The notes: a model not told the origin generated them from the sequence alone. A stretch of 64,000 bases of DNA from Tridacna crocea (GCA_943736015.1 OX031059.1:43969159-44033158), one strand, 5' to 3'; shown: positions 24,199 through 37,126, counted from the first letter of the stretch. A program made the numbers and translations.

Positions 24199-24321
24199 AG
24201 AGCTTATTTGCTGGATTTAAGGTCTGCAAAATGCAAATTCCGTCCTTTCTGGAGGTGTTTCTGCACTGTAAGCATAAAATCTATAGATGCAAGATATGAA
24301 TCAGTAAAATCAGATGATGAC

Positions 24322-24877
24322 CTGTTTGGTCATCTTCGCGAGCAAAGGTTACGATCACTGCGTGGATCTTACTTTGGCGGATCGAGCCCGATTTCGAGAT
24401 TCCCGCGACACGCCCCCTATTGGATGCTGCTTATTATCTCCCTTTACATCATATTTCAATAAAATGTCTTTTTACAAACCGCTTACGAATACAATAATTC
24501 AACATGAATTAATAACCACAAACGTACTTCGACATTCCATGGTCAGGTGCTAGGATCTAGCCTAAAACATCTGATAATTGATTGGTCACATTGAAACTTT
24601 ATGTAAATATTCTTCGTCTATGTTTTCTTCGGTAATAAATCATACAAATCTTCCACACATCCACGGTGGTATTCATGGCTACCTTTTATGTTAATCGCGA
24701 CCCTGTTCTATTTTTTATCAAAAATGAAATGCTAAGAGCGATTTGATTTGACGCAGTTAGAGCTAGCTGCAACCAATGAAAATGGGTATCGGGTGATAGT
24801 CGAAATCCTACTCAGTCAGCCAAGGGTAGAGTAGCGTAGTGGATCGTATCCCTTGCCTTGCGAAGATGCTGTTTGGT
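24322..24877 (+). mobile_element. 538 bp MITE with 9 bp target-site duplication
   Basis: The element 24331..24868 begins CATCTTCGCGAGCAAAGG and ends with the inverse CCTTGCCTTGCGAAGATG. It is flanked by identical 9-mers CTGTTTGGT (24322-24330 and 24869-24877). A 9 bp duplication fits Mutator-like (MULE) insertion. No transposase is present. Confidence 0.85.
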
Positions 24878-25221
24878 ATAATGAACTCGTGACGTGAATG
24901 CATTTAATTCTCTTTTGCCAGAGTACCGCTGATACTACTATACAAGAAACTAAGAATTGCTTGTGACAGTTGCATTTTTTCCTATAAGTGAGACATGGAC
25001 CAAAGTCCGAGTTCCCTATAGCAAGTAGAGATATGTGTATTAATTGGTAGGCATGACGAATACGCGGCTTATCCTCTTATTCCCATAAATGTTTATTGAT
25101 ATTCATCGTGTCTGCGACCGGTGGGCGTTTATTGCCTTTGTGATTTCTACCAGCATGGTTTAGTTATTATTACCAGAAAGGCCTATTTTTTTTTTTTGGT
25201 GAGATATGTACTCAGAATCTC

Positions 25222-25975
25222 TCAGCGATGGAAACTATTAAAGTACTTTTTATACAATAAAACAGCCTCTAATTTGGGCATAAACAGAATGAGAATATAG
25301 TCATCCGAAATAAGAAAGAAACATCCCGTAATCCTTAGTAACTTTAATAGATCTGGCACCTCATGTGGTCTGCAATACGCGAACAGGGGCATTCGGACAT
25401 TTGGGTAAGGCCACCGAAATGATAAATCTAATTCATAGTCATTAAGGTTTGCAGATCCTCTATACTTAATTCCTAAAATCATAAAAGGATAAACAAACCT
25501 ACCATCCTCTTTGTCATAATACAAAGGTTTTACACTTCTTTCATAATGATGAAATTTTTACGTCCGAAGGTAAAACAAAATTTCCATTTCCATCTTTAAA
25601 TTTTTCAACGTATTCATCTACATATTTTTTTACATACTCATCCACGTATTTCTTTCGGCAGCTTCACCACCTTTTTTAGGTTCTCTAAGACCACCAATCT
25701 TTTGTTTTGCAAAGTATATATTAGCAGTGGCTTCGTATCCTCCATTCATGAATTGAAAGGCTGCGTATTTGTCAATATACTCTTTGGTAGCAACATTTTT
25801 TGGGGATAGTTTTACGAAAGAGAATGATGCAGTAAATAAAAAGTATGTGGATAATCATACAAGAGACTATGTAACAACTGTATCTTAGATAATACTCGTA
25901 GTAATTTAACTAGAGAATACGCAGAATATGTTGATAATAAAATTAAAAATCTTCCTCATCGTAGGTTTTACTTTT
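25222..25975. pseudogene. Degenerate virus- or Maverick-like protein fragments on both strands
   Basis: On the minus strand, about 25797 down to 25560 translates, with a frameshift near 25655, to a stretch with the pattern GL-x-EP...EAAE followed by two KYVDEYV repeats. A further minus-strand open frame lies at 25524..25222. On the plus strand, 25802..25888 has DAVNKKYVD, and 25914..25973 has YAEYVD. The D-A-x-x-K-x-YVD pattern is known from phage tail-fibre-like proteins and related proteins in large DNA viruses and Maverick/Polinton-type elements. Stops and frameshifts show it is a relic. The opposing orientation suggests a rearranged or inverted insert. Confidence 0.35.
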
Positions 25976-26108
25976 CCACTATTATTTCTTAAGTATTTGT
26001 TGAAATTGATTCGAATTGCAAAGTGAAAACTGAGACTTATTTTCAATTGAACACGACGTTTAATTAGCAAAACCCTACACACAGTAGCACCTATATGAAG
26101 GACTTCCT

Positions 26109-26349
26109 TTAACCCTTTATCACACAATCCTTAGTTTTAACCGCCCTGGACAAGGAGAGTTTTGAAAAAAAAGATGTGGGTAATTGAGGGAATAATGGTG
26201 ACCAGCATTTCCTCCATTTCTCACGTTTTTTTTTTTTTTTTTTCACCTTTTCTGATACAGAAGATTTCACATGTGCTACAACTTATTTGTCGTCAGCATT
26301 TAGCTTTCCATTTGTCTTTAGAAGACTTTGTTGTTGGCGAAGGGATTGA
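26109..26349 (-). repeat. H1 hairpin MITE, decayed
   Basis: Reverse copy with TTAA at its left end; one hairpin arm has expanded to a T-run at 26227-26243. Confidence 0.65.
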
Positions 26350-26565
26350 TTGTCATGCAGAGAATGGTTCATTATCTACTTTGACATAGATCTATTTACC
26401 ATCCTCTCTCAATGGACAGAGTTCAACAATAGTGGAATCTTACCGTTGATCCCCAGGGACGTAGGAACCATTTCAAAATTGGGAGGGGGTGGCTAACTTC
26501 GAAATACTTTGATTTTTGCGTGATTGTTGCATTGCACTAAAGACTCGTATTTTAGTTAGTATGGT

Positions 26566-27095
26566 TTATCTTTCATTCTAAGATAACACGCGAATTCGGC
26601 TCTATAAACACAGTGCAAAGAAAGCGTGAAAAAATCTGCAACAATCCATGTAGAGTGACGTCATTCTATATCGAGTGGCGTCATTCAATGAGTGAGTTAT
26701 TAAATGGAACATAATCTTCTGCCGCGTTTTCACTTCAAGTTTAAGTTTGAACTTGTTTCCTATCATTGAGAATTTGCCATGTTAGAATCGAAAAAAAAAA
26801 AATCTTTTTCTGTCGAGGTTTATCGTGTAATAAACCACGTCGTGAGTTATGAGGCGCAATAAATAAACCACTCGGGCTATCGCCCATGTGAATTATATTG
26901 TGCCTCATAACTCACAATTGTGTTTTATTTAAGAAGTAATCTTCTTCCTATCGTTGTTTATCGTTCAATAAACCACAGTTGTAAATTATGAGTAATACAC
27001 TCCATGAATAATACACTCGGACTTTTACCCTCGTGGATTATTTATAGTGCCTCATAACTCACAACTATGGTTTATTGAAGGATACAACACGATAG
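26566..27095 (-). mobile_element. Family C element (ATAAACCAC / GAGTTATGAGGC)
   Basis: The tail starts near CACGCGAATTCGGCTCTATA and the body has GTAGAGTGACGTCATTC. The head is a nested hairpin of TCGTTCAATAAACCAC, GAGTTATGAGGCACAATA and inverses. Related copies are at 48142, 49237, 57043 and 59963. Confidence 0.7.
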
Positions 27096-27109
27096 AAATA
27101 GATCTGTCT

Positions 27110-27495
27110 AGAGGATAATTGTTTTTTTCGGTGAAAGATCGAAATTTATTTCATCGAGTGAACACCATCGGAGATATTTTCACGAGTGGCTGCGCATTTC
27201 ATGCTTTAACCTTTTCTGGGAGGAGCTTTATCAAAATCCAGTAGATCTACAGTTCTTTTCAATTCTCCGTGGCGTACCCCTCCTGCATAGTGCTCGCATC
27301 ACAATATTACGTCAAGCACGAGATTTGTAAAGTAAATGACGTCATATTTCCATCTGGTTGCAAGTCACACGCAATTTACCTTGGTTACTAGAACATAAAA
27401 ATCGGTATTTTCACTGGTCGTATCCGTGGAATATCGAAAAATATTTTCACATCTACTTTTCGATATCCTACCGGAAAGCATGAAATAAGAATATT
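27110..27495 (+). mobile_element. Family D element
   Basis: Copy lacking one hairpin arm: TCGGTGAAAGATCGAAATTT at the left, CGATATCCTACCGGAAAGCA at the right. The complete relative is at 29938. Confidence 0.7.
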
Positions 27496-28306
27496 GTTTC
27501 TTAATTATACCACCATGAACGCAACCTGTTGTTTTGATCTATGTCCGTTTGACAAAAAAATATTCCAACATGGCAATAAGTTATAACAGCACGTGTGAGT
27601 TTCTTTCAAAAGTTTATTTCTAATTCAATCTCTTCAGGCATTTTCAGAGTTTTTCTTTTTAATCATTGAAATAGGAAAGTTAAGGGGTTTTCACATACAT
27701 GTATTCGTAGAAAATAAATGATGTTTGTAGATAATGACTGAATCTCAATTTTATTCATTAGGCGAGCCTAAAAAATAAAAATAAAAAACGGCAATGGGCT
27801 GCTAGCATAATTAGTTCTAGCCTTTTGATTTTTCATCAAGCCCGACATAAATTTCTTCAGAATAGATTTTCAAAGTAAGAGCTTTACAAACAGCGCTTGA
27901 GGCAACAACAACTTGAATGTCAAGAAAATGTCATAGCAACAGTGACGGCGATTCGGCCGACCACTGAATTATCGATTATCTTCTATGCCAGCACAATGTA
28001 GCTATAATTATTAAGTTAGACTGCCTAGGAAAAGTTAATGGTTTGAATGCCACATCGTTAAGACAAAGTTTTTGCCAGAAGACAACACTTGACATGGCGA
28101 AATTGGAAGTAGGTCTACGAGGATACACGGAGCACGACTAGGATATGACTAGAAACTGGAATTTGTATTTTCTGACGAAGTTGTGAGAGGTTTATTAAGT
28201 TTTTTCTTCTTGCCACGCGGTTTTGAAAATAGTCCATTTTAAGGACTGGGCAAAATAAGGTATCGTTGGATGTAAAAACATTTAGAGAGCGCGTAGTTCG
28301 ATGAAA

Positions 28307-29566
28307 CAAGAGCCGTCAGAGACGGGTTATGCTCCCCGAACAAGTGCTTGTCATAAAATATAAGAAATTGATATATATTCACTTCTTTTATCCTAGAAGA
28401 ACCTGTTCATGCCCCCCAAAATTTGAAGTGAAAAGGCAATTACTATCTTAGAGATAGCCAACATAAACTTGTAGAGGACAATAAGCCCAATAAGCCCCCT
28501 TTAAGCCTCCTTTTCCCATAAGACAGTATTGGATCATTGCAATAAATACAACGGGTGTGTGGTTTGTGGCATTTTTTAATAATAATTAAAAATTCGAAAT
28601 TTCATAAAATTTTGAGCAGTCATGTATTAATTATTACATAAAACAATTTTTCACATGAAGCCCCCTTTTTCCGAGACGCAGCCTGAAATTGAGAAAAAAG
28701 AAGAGAGGTACCTGGGCAACGTTCCAACAAGTTCAGATTTGAAATTTCACAAAGGTTTGAGCTCTGATAAAGGAGAACCTAGTGAAAAACAATTTTTTCC
28801 AAGAAGTCCCCTTTTTCCGTGATGCAGCCTTAATTTGAGAAACCAGGAAAGACGTATTTGCGCATTAATAATTCATAGATTGCAAAAACAAAGGGCACAT
28901 GTTGAAACTTGTAAAACAAGATATAACCATGAAATGTTGACAAAAACTGAACAAGATATCAGTAAAAATTGCAATTTTGCATTAGGGCCCCTTTTTCATT
29001 TTACAAGAAACTCCCTTTTTCGATGACAGAGGGTAAAATTGAAAAACACATAGATAAAGAAACAAGAGCACATGGTGAAACTCTTAAAAAACAATATAAC
29101 CATGAAGTTTAATGAAATTTTGACCAAAACTGAATGAAATATTAGTAAAAATTGGAATCTTGCAAGAAACCCCCTTTTTCCATGACAGAACGTCAACTTA
29201 AAAAATGCCCAGATTAAAAATAGCAAGGGCACATGCTAATACTTTCGATAAACAATATAACCATGAAGTTTCATGATATTCTGACAAAAACTGAATGAGA
29301 TATTGGTAAAAATTGCAATTTTGCATTAAGCCCCCTTTTTCCATGACACGGGGTCAAATTGAAAATCCGGTAAAAGTATATCGGCGCATTACCCCAAGGA
29401 GTTCATATATGAAGTTTCATCCAATTTGGTCCAAGGGTTGTGGAGAAATCGCTTCGGACGGACGGACGGACGGACGGACGGACGGAAGGACGGACGGACG
29501 GACGGACGGACAGACGGACGGACAGACGAAGCGGCGACTATATGCTCGCCCTTCGGGGAGCATAAA
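28307..29566 (-). mobile_element. Helentron-like non-autonomous element, family B
   Basis: Read on the minus strand: 5' TTTTTATGCTCCCCGAAGGG, then an ACGG/TCCG microsatellite (29456-29528), then diverged units of about 150 bp containing GGAAAAAGGGGGC. The end is the inverted piece TTCGGGGAGCAT, a stem-loop CCGTCTCTGACGG and CTCTTGTTT. The end structure matches family A although the body is unrelated. Confidence 0.75.
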
Positions 29567-29937
29567 AATTCTTGACCTATTTTAATATCGTTTGAACGTT
29601 TGAAAAAATGTTATGAAATGATCAAACATGGAATACATTTTTTCATCGATCAAATATTGGTTCTCGACATGTTCAATCCAAGGAAGATGATATTTCTTCA
29701 ACATTAGAAAAAAAATATTAACAACATTCCATTAAACAAATAATAATGATAGACCTGACAAAATAAAACAAAGACGAAGATCGGGAAAAGGAACTACTGG
29801 TTGACTAACAAATAAGGGCCCCATTCTTTACAACTATCGAAATCCTGTTTACAGCAGAAAAGCAAGATTCCGTATTTGTGCGGAAGTGGGTTGACATCTC
29901 TCCAATAACGGGACCGGACTTATAGCAAACCATTACG

Positions 29938-30395
29938 ATATAGAGGATATTTGTTGTTTTCGGTGAAAGATCGAAATTTATTTCATTGAGTGGACACCAT
30001 CGGTAATATTTTCACGAGTGGCGCAGCCACGAGTGAAAATATTACCGATGGTGTTCATGAGATGAAATAAATTTCGATCTTTCACCGAGAAAAAAACAAA
30101 TATTCTATTTATTTCATGCTTTTAACCCTTTCTGGGAGGAGCTTTATCAAAATTCAGTACAGTTCTTTTCCGTTATTCCCCGTGGCGTACCCCTCCCGCA
30201 TAGCAACGTTACGTCAAGCGCGAGAAATGTAAGGTATATGACGTCATATTTCCCATCTGGTTGTTAGGCACGTGCAATTTACCTAGGCAACAAGAACGTG
30301 AAAATCGGTATTTTCACTGGTCGTACCAGTGTAAGATCGAAAAATATTTTCACTGCTATTTCTCGATATCCTACCGGAAAGCATGAAATAAATGA
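29938..30395 (+). mobile_element. Family D element, complete
   Basis: A perfect left hairpin of about 130 bp (TCGGTGAAAGATCGAAATTT ... AAATTTCGATCTTTCACCGA with centre GCCACGAGTG) is followed by a 270 bp unique part ending GGAAAGCATGAAATAAATGACG. Confidence 0.75.
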
Positions 30396-30974
30396 CGTCT
30401 ATTGACTCCGTGATGTATGTTTTTGTTTACAATACTGGGTATGACAGTAATGCACTGTTCTGACATGTTTTTCTAAGGCATGCATCATTGTCAAAGAACA
30501 AGAATTGGGTTATGTCAATCATAATAGACCTATGATATCACTTTTTTTTCCTTGGTACATGCTTGTCTTGTAGGTTGAACTAAGTCACAAATCTATGAAC
30601 ATATTCGTTTGAATTAATGTCTTTGTCATTTACCCGACAGAAAATATAAATATGTAAGGAGCCTACAAACGTCATGAATATTCAACGAAGTTTTAAAATT
30701 CAGAAAGTTACATTGCCATACGTTTTCCATATATAAATATATATTCTTATAAGCCTCGTATCACCAATCAATTTAATTGTGTCCCAAATTTATCATTCTA
30801 CGGTGGGAAGAACCTTCTCATCCAATCAGCTGACCTTGAAAATGTAGGAAAGGAACAGCCAATTCAATAAAATGCAATGCAATACAACAAAATAAAATAT
30901 AAGACAATATAAACACAATGTTTAAAGCTTATGTAAAATTGCTAGGCAGGAAGAGAACATGGTTACACTAATGC

Positions 30975-31193
30975 TGGTTCCCAGACGACAGAATATTACA
31001 CTCGTATAAATTGAGTACATTTGCAAGCGAAAATCTGAATGTAGCTAAAATGTTGAAAATTTTCCTTTATATGGTGGAAAACTTTGTGGGAATAGAAGAA
31101 AATTGCCTCTATTTTCTCCTTTGTACCCACAATGTTTCAAAAGGCTTCTTTTTCGAGGTTGTTAAAAGTCAACATTGTGCAGTAACAGGTTAA
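30975..31193 (+). repeat. H1 hairpin MITE, diverged
   Basis: The hairpin has lost the ATGCTGGT tip (AAATTGCCTCTATTTTC); it ends AGGTTAA. Confidence 0.65.
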
Positions 31194-31199
31194 TTAAAG

Positions 31200-32470
31200 A
31201 AAAAAGCAAACATCAAGTTCACGCTGTTTAACGCCCACGAGGTCTACAATATTATTAGTGTTGGTTTACTTGTGAAATTACATCGCATCTGAAATCGATA
31301 AATGCCAATCGCGGTTGCTATCAGCTATTTCCGAATTCCAATTATTGGATGCGGATGAAATAGCAGGAAAAAAATCGTTTTGTCGTGCGAAGGGGTCATT
31401 AATCTTGTCATCTATGCTGGCAGAATTCTATGTCAGTGTAACCAAAGGTTTTGGTACTGAAATTTACGTATTGTTTGACATAAAAACATTAATTCCTGTT
31501 GTTGTGTATGATACCTACGTATAAATGTTCTTTGTAATGATGATGTACTTTGTACAAGTCGAACACTAGAATTTCTGTTGTGTTCTTTTCTGTTCGTATT
31601 CTGTTGTATAGAGACCAGGATCAATTCAGTTTACGACGTGTTTGAATTATAAATTGATAAGCCTTTGAGTTTGTTGCGTGTGCATGTTCTTGAATGTGTT
31701 CGCCAGTGTTGTTTGATGTATTAATGTTCATTTTGAATCGTCCGTTTTTTTATTCTAATAGCAGCCTATACGGTCCCCGTACCAGTATCTAATCGCAATT
31801 GTGTTTGCGCAAACCAAAGCAAGTGCTTGTGATGGACGGAGTAGATCTCAGGTTCAGTCCTTTGAGTTCATGAAACAACCAACGATAATTCATTTACTCC
31901 ATTGGTGGAAAAGTCTACTAGATCGTTTCCATCCACGAAATCATTTACATCTATGACTGCTGGGTTGCGACTTCGATCTCGAGCGCAGAACTAGATGGTT
32001 TTTAAAACTTCTTACTAAACAATATCGTAACTTTTACCAATGCTGTTGTAACCCACCTTTTTCTTCTTTTCCAATGTGTTTTCTGAGCCGTAAAAGACAA
32101 TGCTTATAACATTTAAAACATACAAACTTTGTTGCATGAAGCCCATAAATTTCTAAAAATGCCAGAGTTTAAATTTTACCATCCTTCAGTGGGCTAACAC
32201 ACATACTGACTATTCCCTGAAAAAAAGCTTGTGTTTCAACGACCCAACAGCAGAAAATAATTGAAAACATCTTACGAAAAGGAAAAACGCTGATGAACAA
32301 TTTTTCTCTCCCTTTTCCACATTGTTCTCTGGCCTTTTACCGACAAATTCATCCCTAGAACTCTGTATAATATATTCCATTTCTTCTTATTTGGACACGT
32401 CCAATATTTTTACGGTCGTTTGGTATAGCTAACGAGAAATGAAGATTATTTAAAAACATTCAACGCTAAA
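31200..32470. other. Intergenic DNA without assigned features
   Basis: Open frames here (for example 31315..31524) have no recognisable motif or splice context. A decayed H1-like trace is visible near 32210-32430. Confidence 0.5.
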
Positions 32471-32479
32471 CACCAAAAT

Positions 32480-32981
32480 GACAAAATGAGACTTAATGCA
32501 CTTCAATGAAGCATCATACCAACCAAACCAAGCCCAAGAGAATACATGTATTTTATTTAATAGTTTTGATACTAGGGCCCCGTGTCACTAAGGCAGTTAC
32601 GAATAAAATTTGCGTAAGTTTTACGTAACTTAAAGTGACAATAATCTGCTACTAGGTACATGATAAGTATCATTGAATATCTTTGAAAACTATTGCAAAA
32701 AATCAAAGTTTTCCAGGAAATTTTATCTAGATAAATTGAATTTCCCAGAAACTTTGATTTATCGCAATGGTTTTCTAAAATAATCGTGATAGTTGTGTCG
32801 TATTTCGTAGCAGTTTAATGCCTCTGTACTATAGTTACGTAAAACTTGCGTAAATTTTGTTTTTAACTGCCTTGGTGAAACGGAGCCTTAGTATCAGATC
32901 TACTAAATAAACTACATGTATGCTCTGGGGCTTGTTTTGGTATGATGCTTCAGTAAAGATCATTAAGTCTCATTTTGCCAG
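32480..32981. mobile_element. Large foldback element, ~500 bp imperfect palindrome
   Basis: Outer arms AAATGAGACTTAATG / CATTAAGTCTCATTT, middle arms with AGCATCATACCAA / TTGGTATGATGCT and AAGGCAGTTACGAATAAAA / TTTTGTTTTTAACTGCCTTG, and inner arms AATCAAAGTTT / AAACTTTGATT pair across the whole interval. Confidence 0.85.
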
Positions 32982-33249
32982 AGAAAGGCTCTTTTGGTTT
33001 TCTTTTTTCGAATAAATCTACACCTTCCCATTGAGGTAAACGCATCATGGATAGAGCTAACGTCACAGGTCCAAAAATATACATTGATCAGTGTAAAAAC
33101 ACAATAACTGAGCTATATATAGGCCTGGCATTTCTCTCCGGGAATTGATAATAGCCATTGCGACAGGGTTCATTCTTCTCCCACCGCTGATCAGTTTTTG
33201 GACTTTACTCAGTCAAGACTGACATAATGATCCAGAAATCACTTATCAG

Positions 33250-33434
33250 TTAAACCTTCACCACATGGCAAAATTGTATGTCTTTCCAAATTGAAAGCAT
33301 TTGCAGATAACAATTTTATTTGTGGAAAAAGGAGACGATGCTTGTTACAAGCATTTTCTCATTTTCCCACAATAATTTCAAAGACCTTCTCTTCCAGGGC
33401 CATTAAAAGTCTGAATTGTTTGGTAAGAGGTTAA
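33250..33434 (+). repeat. H1 hairpin MITE, left arm shortened
   Basis: TTAA at both ends; about 45 bp of the left arm is deleted between GACAATTTTA and the hairpin. Confidence 0.8.
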
Positions 33435-35184
33435 TTGCCATAGATAGATATAGATCATTAAGAAGACCACGATAAGGAGAGATAAATCAAAGCGTTCAGA
33501 ACACTGAAGTGGTATTTGTCAAGGAAGCCATTGTGTGGAATCAATAATTTGAAAAAGAAAGATAAATATGATTGAAATATTGGCTAAAAAGTCAATCTAC
33601 CAAGCAATGAATAGACGTTTTGGTTGAAGGGAGGGTACGAATGACAAAGCAAGTATTATTTGGGTATTGGTGGTCTCCCTTTGATCATTAGAAGGAGTCA
33701 GGAGTAAAGTCCCTTGACAGTAGGATGCATGATGGATGGAGAGAAAAACGATGTGAATATGTAGATTAAAATTTAGTTTGTATCTAAAAACTATGATTTT
33801 GACATATCTTTGGTCATTAACATTTAATTCGCAATATGACAGTTAATTATTTCGATCTATAAATATGCATACCCAAGCAAATGGAGTAGCGCACAATCAT
33901 GGGATGAACAAACCATGTGACGAACTTGTTTTGGAACGAAAAAGCCTTTGACCAAGCGTTAAGTAGACAGATTTTGTACCACTGCGCCAATAGAAGACTA
34001 TGAGCGATTGGAGCTAATTTCAATGAAAAAAATCAGTATTTCCACGATAGAAGGCCTGTCTCAGTGTGTTTTAACATGTCATTTCCGATATTATATCTGA
34101 GTGCTACCGAAAAATTTATTTGTCTTAGAAAAATTGAAGTTTAGATGGGTTTATTTCCTTCGGCTTTTCCACGTATACGATACGTGGTCTTCAAAACCAA
34201 TATTGAACTCCAAGTGGTATCGTCTTCGACAAATATAACAAAAAACATTACCGCCTAGATCGAGTTTAGGTTACGCTGAGCTGAATTTTGGATCTCCCAA
34301 ATATTTTCAGTGTCATTCCTGATAGCATTTTTAGACAACAAGTCAAATTTGACGCAGGTGATTGGAGATGTCATTAAAATGAAGGAAAATGTTCAGGGAA
34401 AAGAAGAAAATGCTGGCTACCAGCATGTCTCTTTTTTTCCCCACCATGCTTTTATAAACAATTTTCTCTAGGTCGTTAAAACGGCGTAACTGCCAGGACA
34501 GGGATTTTAATAATAGAAATTCATGCCAAAACAACGTTATACTTTTAAGTTCTTACTTTATGAAAGAAACTTGCAGCAGGCGACTTTGAAAGCATTATGG
34601 CAATTAAATATCCTCTCTAGTACATAATTATTATTATAGGCCTAGCCTGGGTTTCAGTTTGATCATTCTTCTTTTATTTTTCCCTTGTATAGGACTTTAT
34701 TGTGACTTTACTTTGAGAACTTCTAAAAGGTATAATAATTAGGAATAGATTTCATACGTGTAGTTCATGTGCAGGGAAATATTTAGCCCATGAGGACAAG
34801 ACTGCGATATAGAGTGATTATGAACTTATTAGCGCGTAGGTCCAGGCTAATCATTTGTACGTTGTGTTCATAATGTAACATTTCGTATTCAAATAATTGT
34901 CAACAACAGAAAAGGAGAGATAGTGAACGATGGGACAGGCAGGTGGACGGACAGACAGAGGGGCGGAAAGACAAACAGACAGACAGATAGACAGCACAAA
35001 TTTAGGTATGACACAAATACAAAGTGTTGCAAAGAACAAAATTACGCGTACTAATTGCAACCCATTCGTCGCAAATGTTTTCAAAAGAAGGTCGTTTGTG
35101 TGACCAAACTAAAAGCTATTTGCTGGAGCTAGTTTGTGAAATACTAGTATTTCGTGAACAAATTAAGAGTCAGTTTCATTTACT
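33435..35184. other. Intergenic DNA with minor repeats
   Basis: A decayed H1-like copy lies at about 34330-34505, and a GACA/GATA microsatellite at about 34925-34995. No gene-like structure was seen. Confidence 0.5.
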
Positions 35185-35404
35185 TATACCTTTACCAGAC
35201 GACAAAATATTGGATTTGTCCGTTTGAAAGAACTTGCAGACGACAAATTAAATGTGGATAAGATAACGAAATTTTCCATGAAGGGGGTAGAAAAGATCGC
35301 AGGGAAATGAGAAAATACTGGTACTAACCGCCAGCATTTTCTTCTTTTCCCACGATGTTTCAATAGTCTTTTTTCTACAGACGGTTAAACCATAGAAATA
35401 TGTA
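35185..35404 (+). repeat. H1 hairpin MITE, decayed
   Basis: Left arm GAACTTGCAGACGAC and an altered hairpin tip (TACTAACCGCCAGCAT); both TTAA ends are imperfect. Confidence 0.65.
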
Positions 35405-35670
35405 AAGGATTTGCAATCTTTGAGAAAAGCAAACACGTTTCTGTACACGCTACTTTCTCTTCCCGGGGAAAAAAGATCGACCAGAAAACGGGGGCGTTTT
35501 CATCTCTCATCAAATTACCAGCACGAACGGTACTTGTAGCGAAATTAACCACAGTAATTTCTGGATAATTCGAACTTTCCATAGGAAGAACTTCAGTTAG
35601 AACCAACATACCATCGCCTTGATGTATAGCAGCAGCTCCGGCCAGGGCTCTCGCTTCACCTTTTTTTAAG
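35385..35670 (-). pseudogene. Unidentified protein-like fragment, partly duplicated next door
   Basis: A minus-strand frame begins GEARALAGAAAIHQGDG near 35668, continues through LTEVLPMESSNYPEI, and runs to a TAA near 35385. Its composition looks protein-like, but I do not recognise it. The segment at about 35745..35835 is a diverged second copy of its distal part (shared sense of ctctcatcaaattac). No clear splice sites frame it, so a decayed duplicated exon or mobile-element piece is likely. Confidence 0.25.
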
Positions 35671-35864
35671 AAAAAAATATGAATGTTTTGAAAACAATTG
35701 AAGGTCTCAGTTTTATGTTAGGGAATATCACCCTGGGTTTAGAAAACAATCTTCTGCATACGTTGCTTCTTTTCCAAGAAAAAGATTTACTGGTAAAATT
35801 AACTTGTTTTATTCTCTCATCAAATTACTAGCACACTTCACCTGGAGGAAATGAGGTTTAATTA

Positions 35865-36107
35865 TTATGAACGGAAAAAAAAAATCCCTGAACTTCTCAT
35901 AGATCGAACGTTGGTTTGGGCGGAAATACCATGGACTTCGACTGGCCAATATGTGCAATGAAGACTTTTGCTGCATTTCTTTTCAGCATAGAAGTAACAA
36001 TCTTCCACATGACGAGTGAAGATCATGTAAAAGTTATAGAACAAGAAAAAATTTTGATGCATAACATCAACGGCACGGCAAATCAGTTGTTTTGAAATAA
36101 GGCACAC
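35865..36107 (-). other. Open frame of unknown nature beside the duplicated fragment
   Basis: An 80-codon minus-strand frame with a central cysteine-rich part (DCYFYAEKKC) has no recognisable domain. It is listed because it lies beside the duplicated fragment and is not one of the local repeats. It may be chance. Confidence 0.12.
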
Positions 36108-36570
36108 TACAACATTTCAATTTGTCCAAATTAACTTTATTCAGAACTCGGTGAGAAATGAACTGAGAACTCCAACTAAAAACTTGAAAAAAAAGGCAAT
36201 AATGGTAAGATGCAATGACAGCCATTCTTCTGTGAAATTTAACGTAAGTTCAATTGGAGATTAGCACAAAAGCAGTTGTCAGTCGGCAAACAACACAAGA
36301 AAATAGTATTAAAACTAGGTTGTATGTTACCAAATTGATATAAAATCAGCGTATGAAAATACTAAAGTGGGTACGAAATGATCAAAGCGAGTACGAAATG
36401 ATCAAAATAAGAAGTATAGGTGGGTACGAAATGGCCTAGGTACGAAATAATCTTATAACGAAATGACTGGAATCTGAGTAATCAATATGGCTGCCCCCAT
36501 AGGTACTTTTCAACAGCGAATAAAAGTATAGTGCCGCCGATCATGCGGTGCCACAATAACCTTTTTTATC

Positions 36571-36848
36571 AATAATTGGAGTGCAACACGCGAAAAGGGT
36601 CATTCGTACATTTGCGTAAAGTGTCGTCTCGGATTCGCCTGCGCAGTCCGCAGAGGCTAATCCAAAACGACACTCTCCGATTTTATGTGATTTTCTGTTT
36701 TACGCAAGTCTACTGTAGCACAAAATCTAATGTAGTCGTAAAGTGCCGTCTCGGATTAGCCTGCGCGGACTGCGCAGGCTAATCCGGGACGACACTTTAC
36801 GCAAATGTCCGAATGCACCTTTTCGCGTGTTGCACTCCATTAATTATT
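36571..36848. repeat. Foldback element CGCGTGTTGCA family, best copy
   Basis: Terminal inverted repeats AGTGCAACACGCGAAAAGG / CCTTTTCGCGTGTTGCACT, with nested GGATTAGCCTGCGCGGAC pairs inside. Confidence 0.85.
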
Positions 36849-36914
36849 AGTGTTTTTGCTCCATTTCATCGTCATCATCGTCATTGTTATTATTATTATT
36901 TGTCCCCATCACTT

Positions 36915-37126
36915 TTAACTCTTATCCTGCTATAGAACTAAAATGAAATTTTCAATTAAATGGTGATAACCCAAATATTGTTATTTCAGGGTTATGTTTT
37001 AGGGAATAATATCTCCTTACCGGACATTGTAGATCCAAGATCAGACTGCACGTTTTGTGCAGTCTGATCTTGATCTACAATGTCCGCAAAAGGTCAGCGA
37101 GACGCGATAAGCAGCCAAAGGGTTAA
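36915..37126 (+). repeat. H3 hairpin MITE
   Basis: TTAACTCTT ... AAAGGGTTAA termini; central ~62 bp palindrome ACATTGTAGATC-AAGATCAGACTGCAC with complement at 37023-37084. Confidence 0.85.

Noticed and set aside
29313..29585. Open frame encoding repeated RTDG
   Set aside because: It is the translated ACGG microsatellite of a Helentron-like element.
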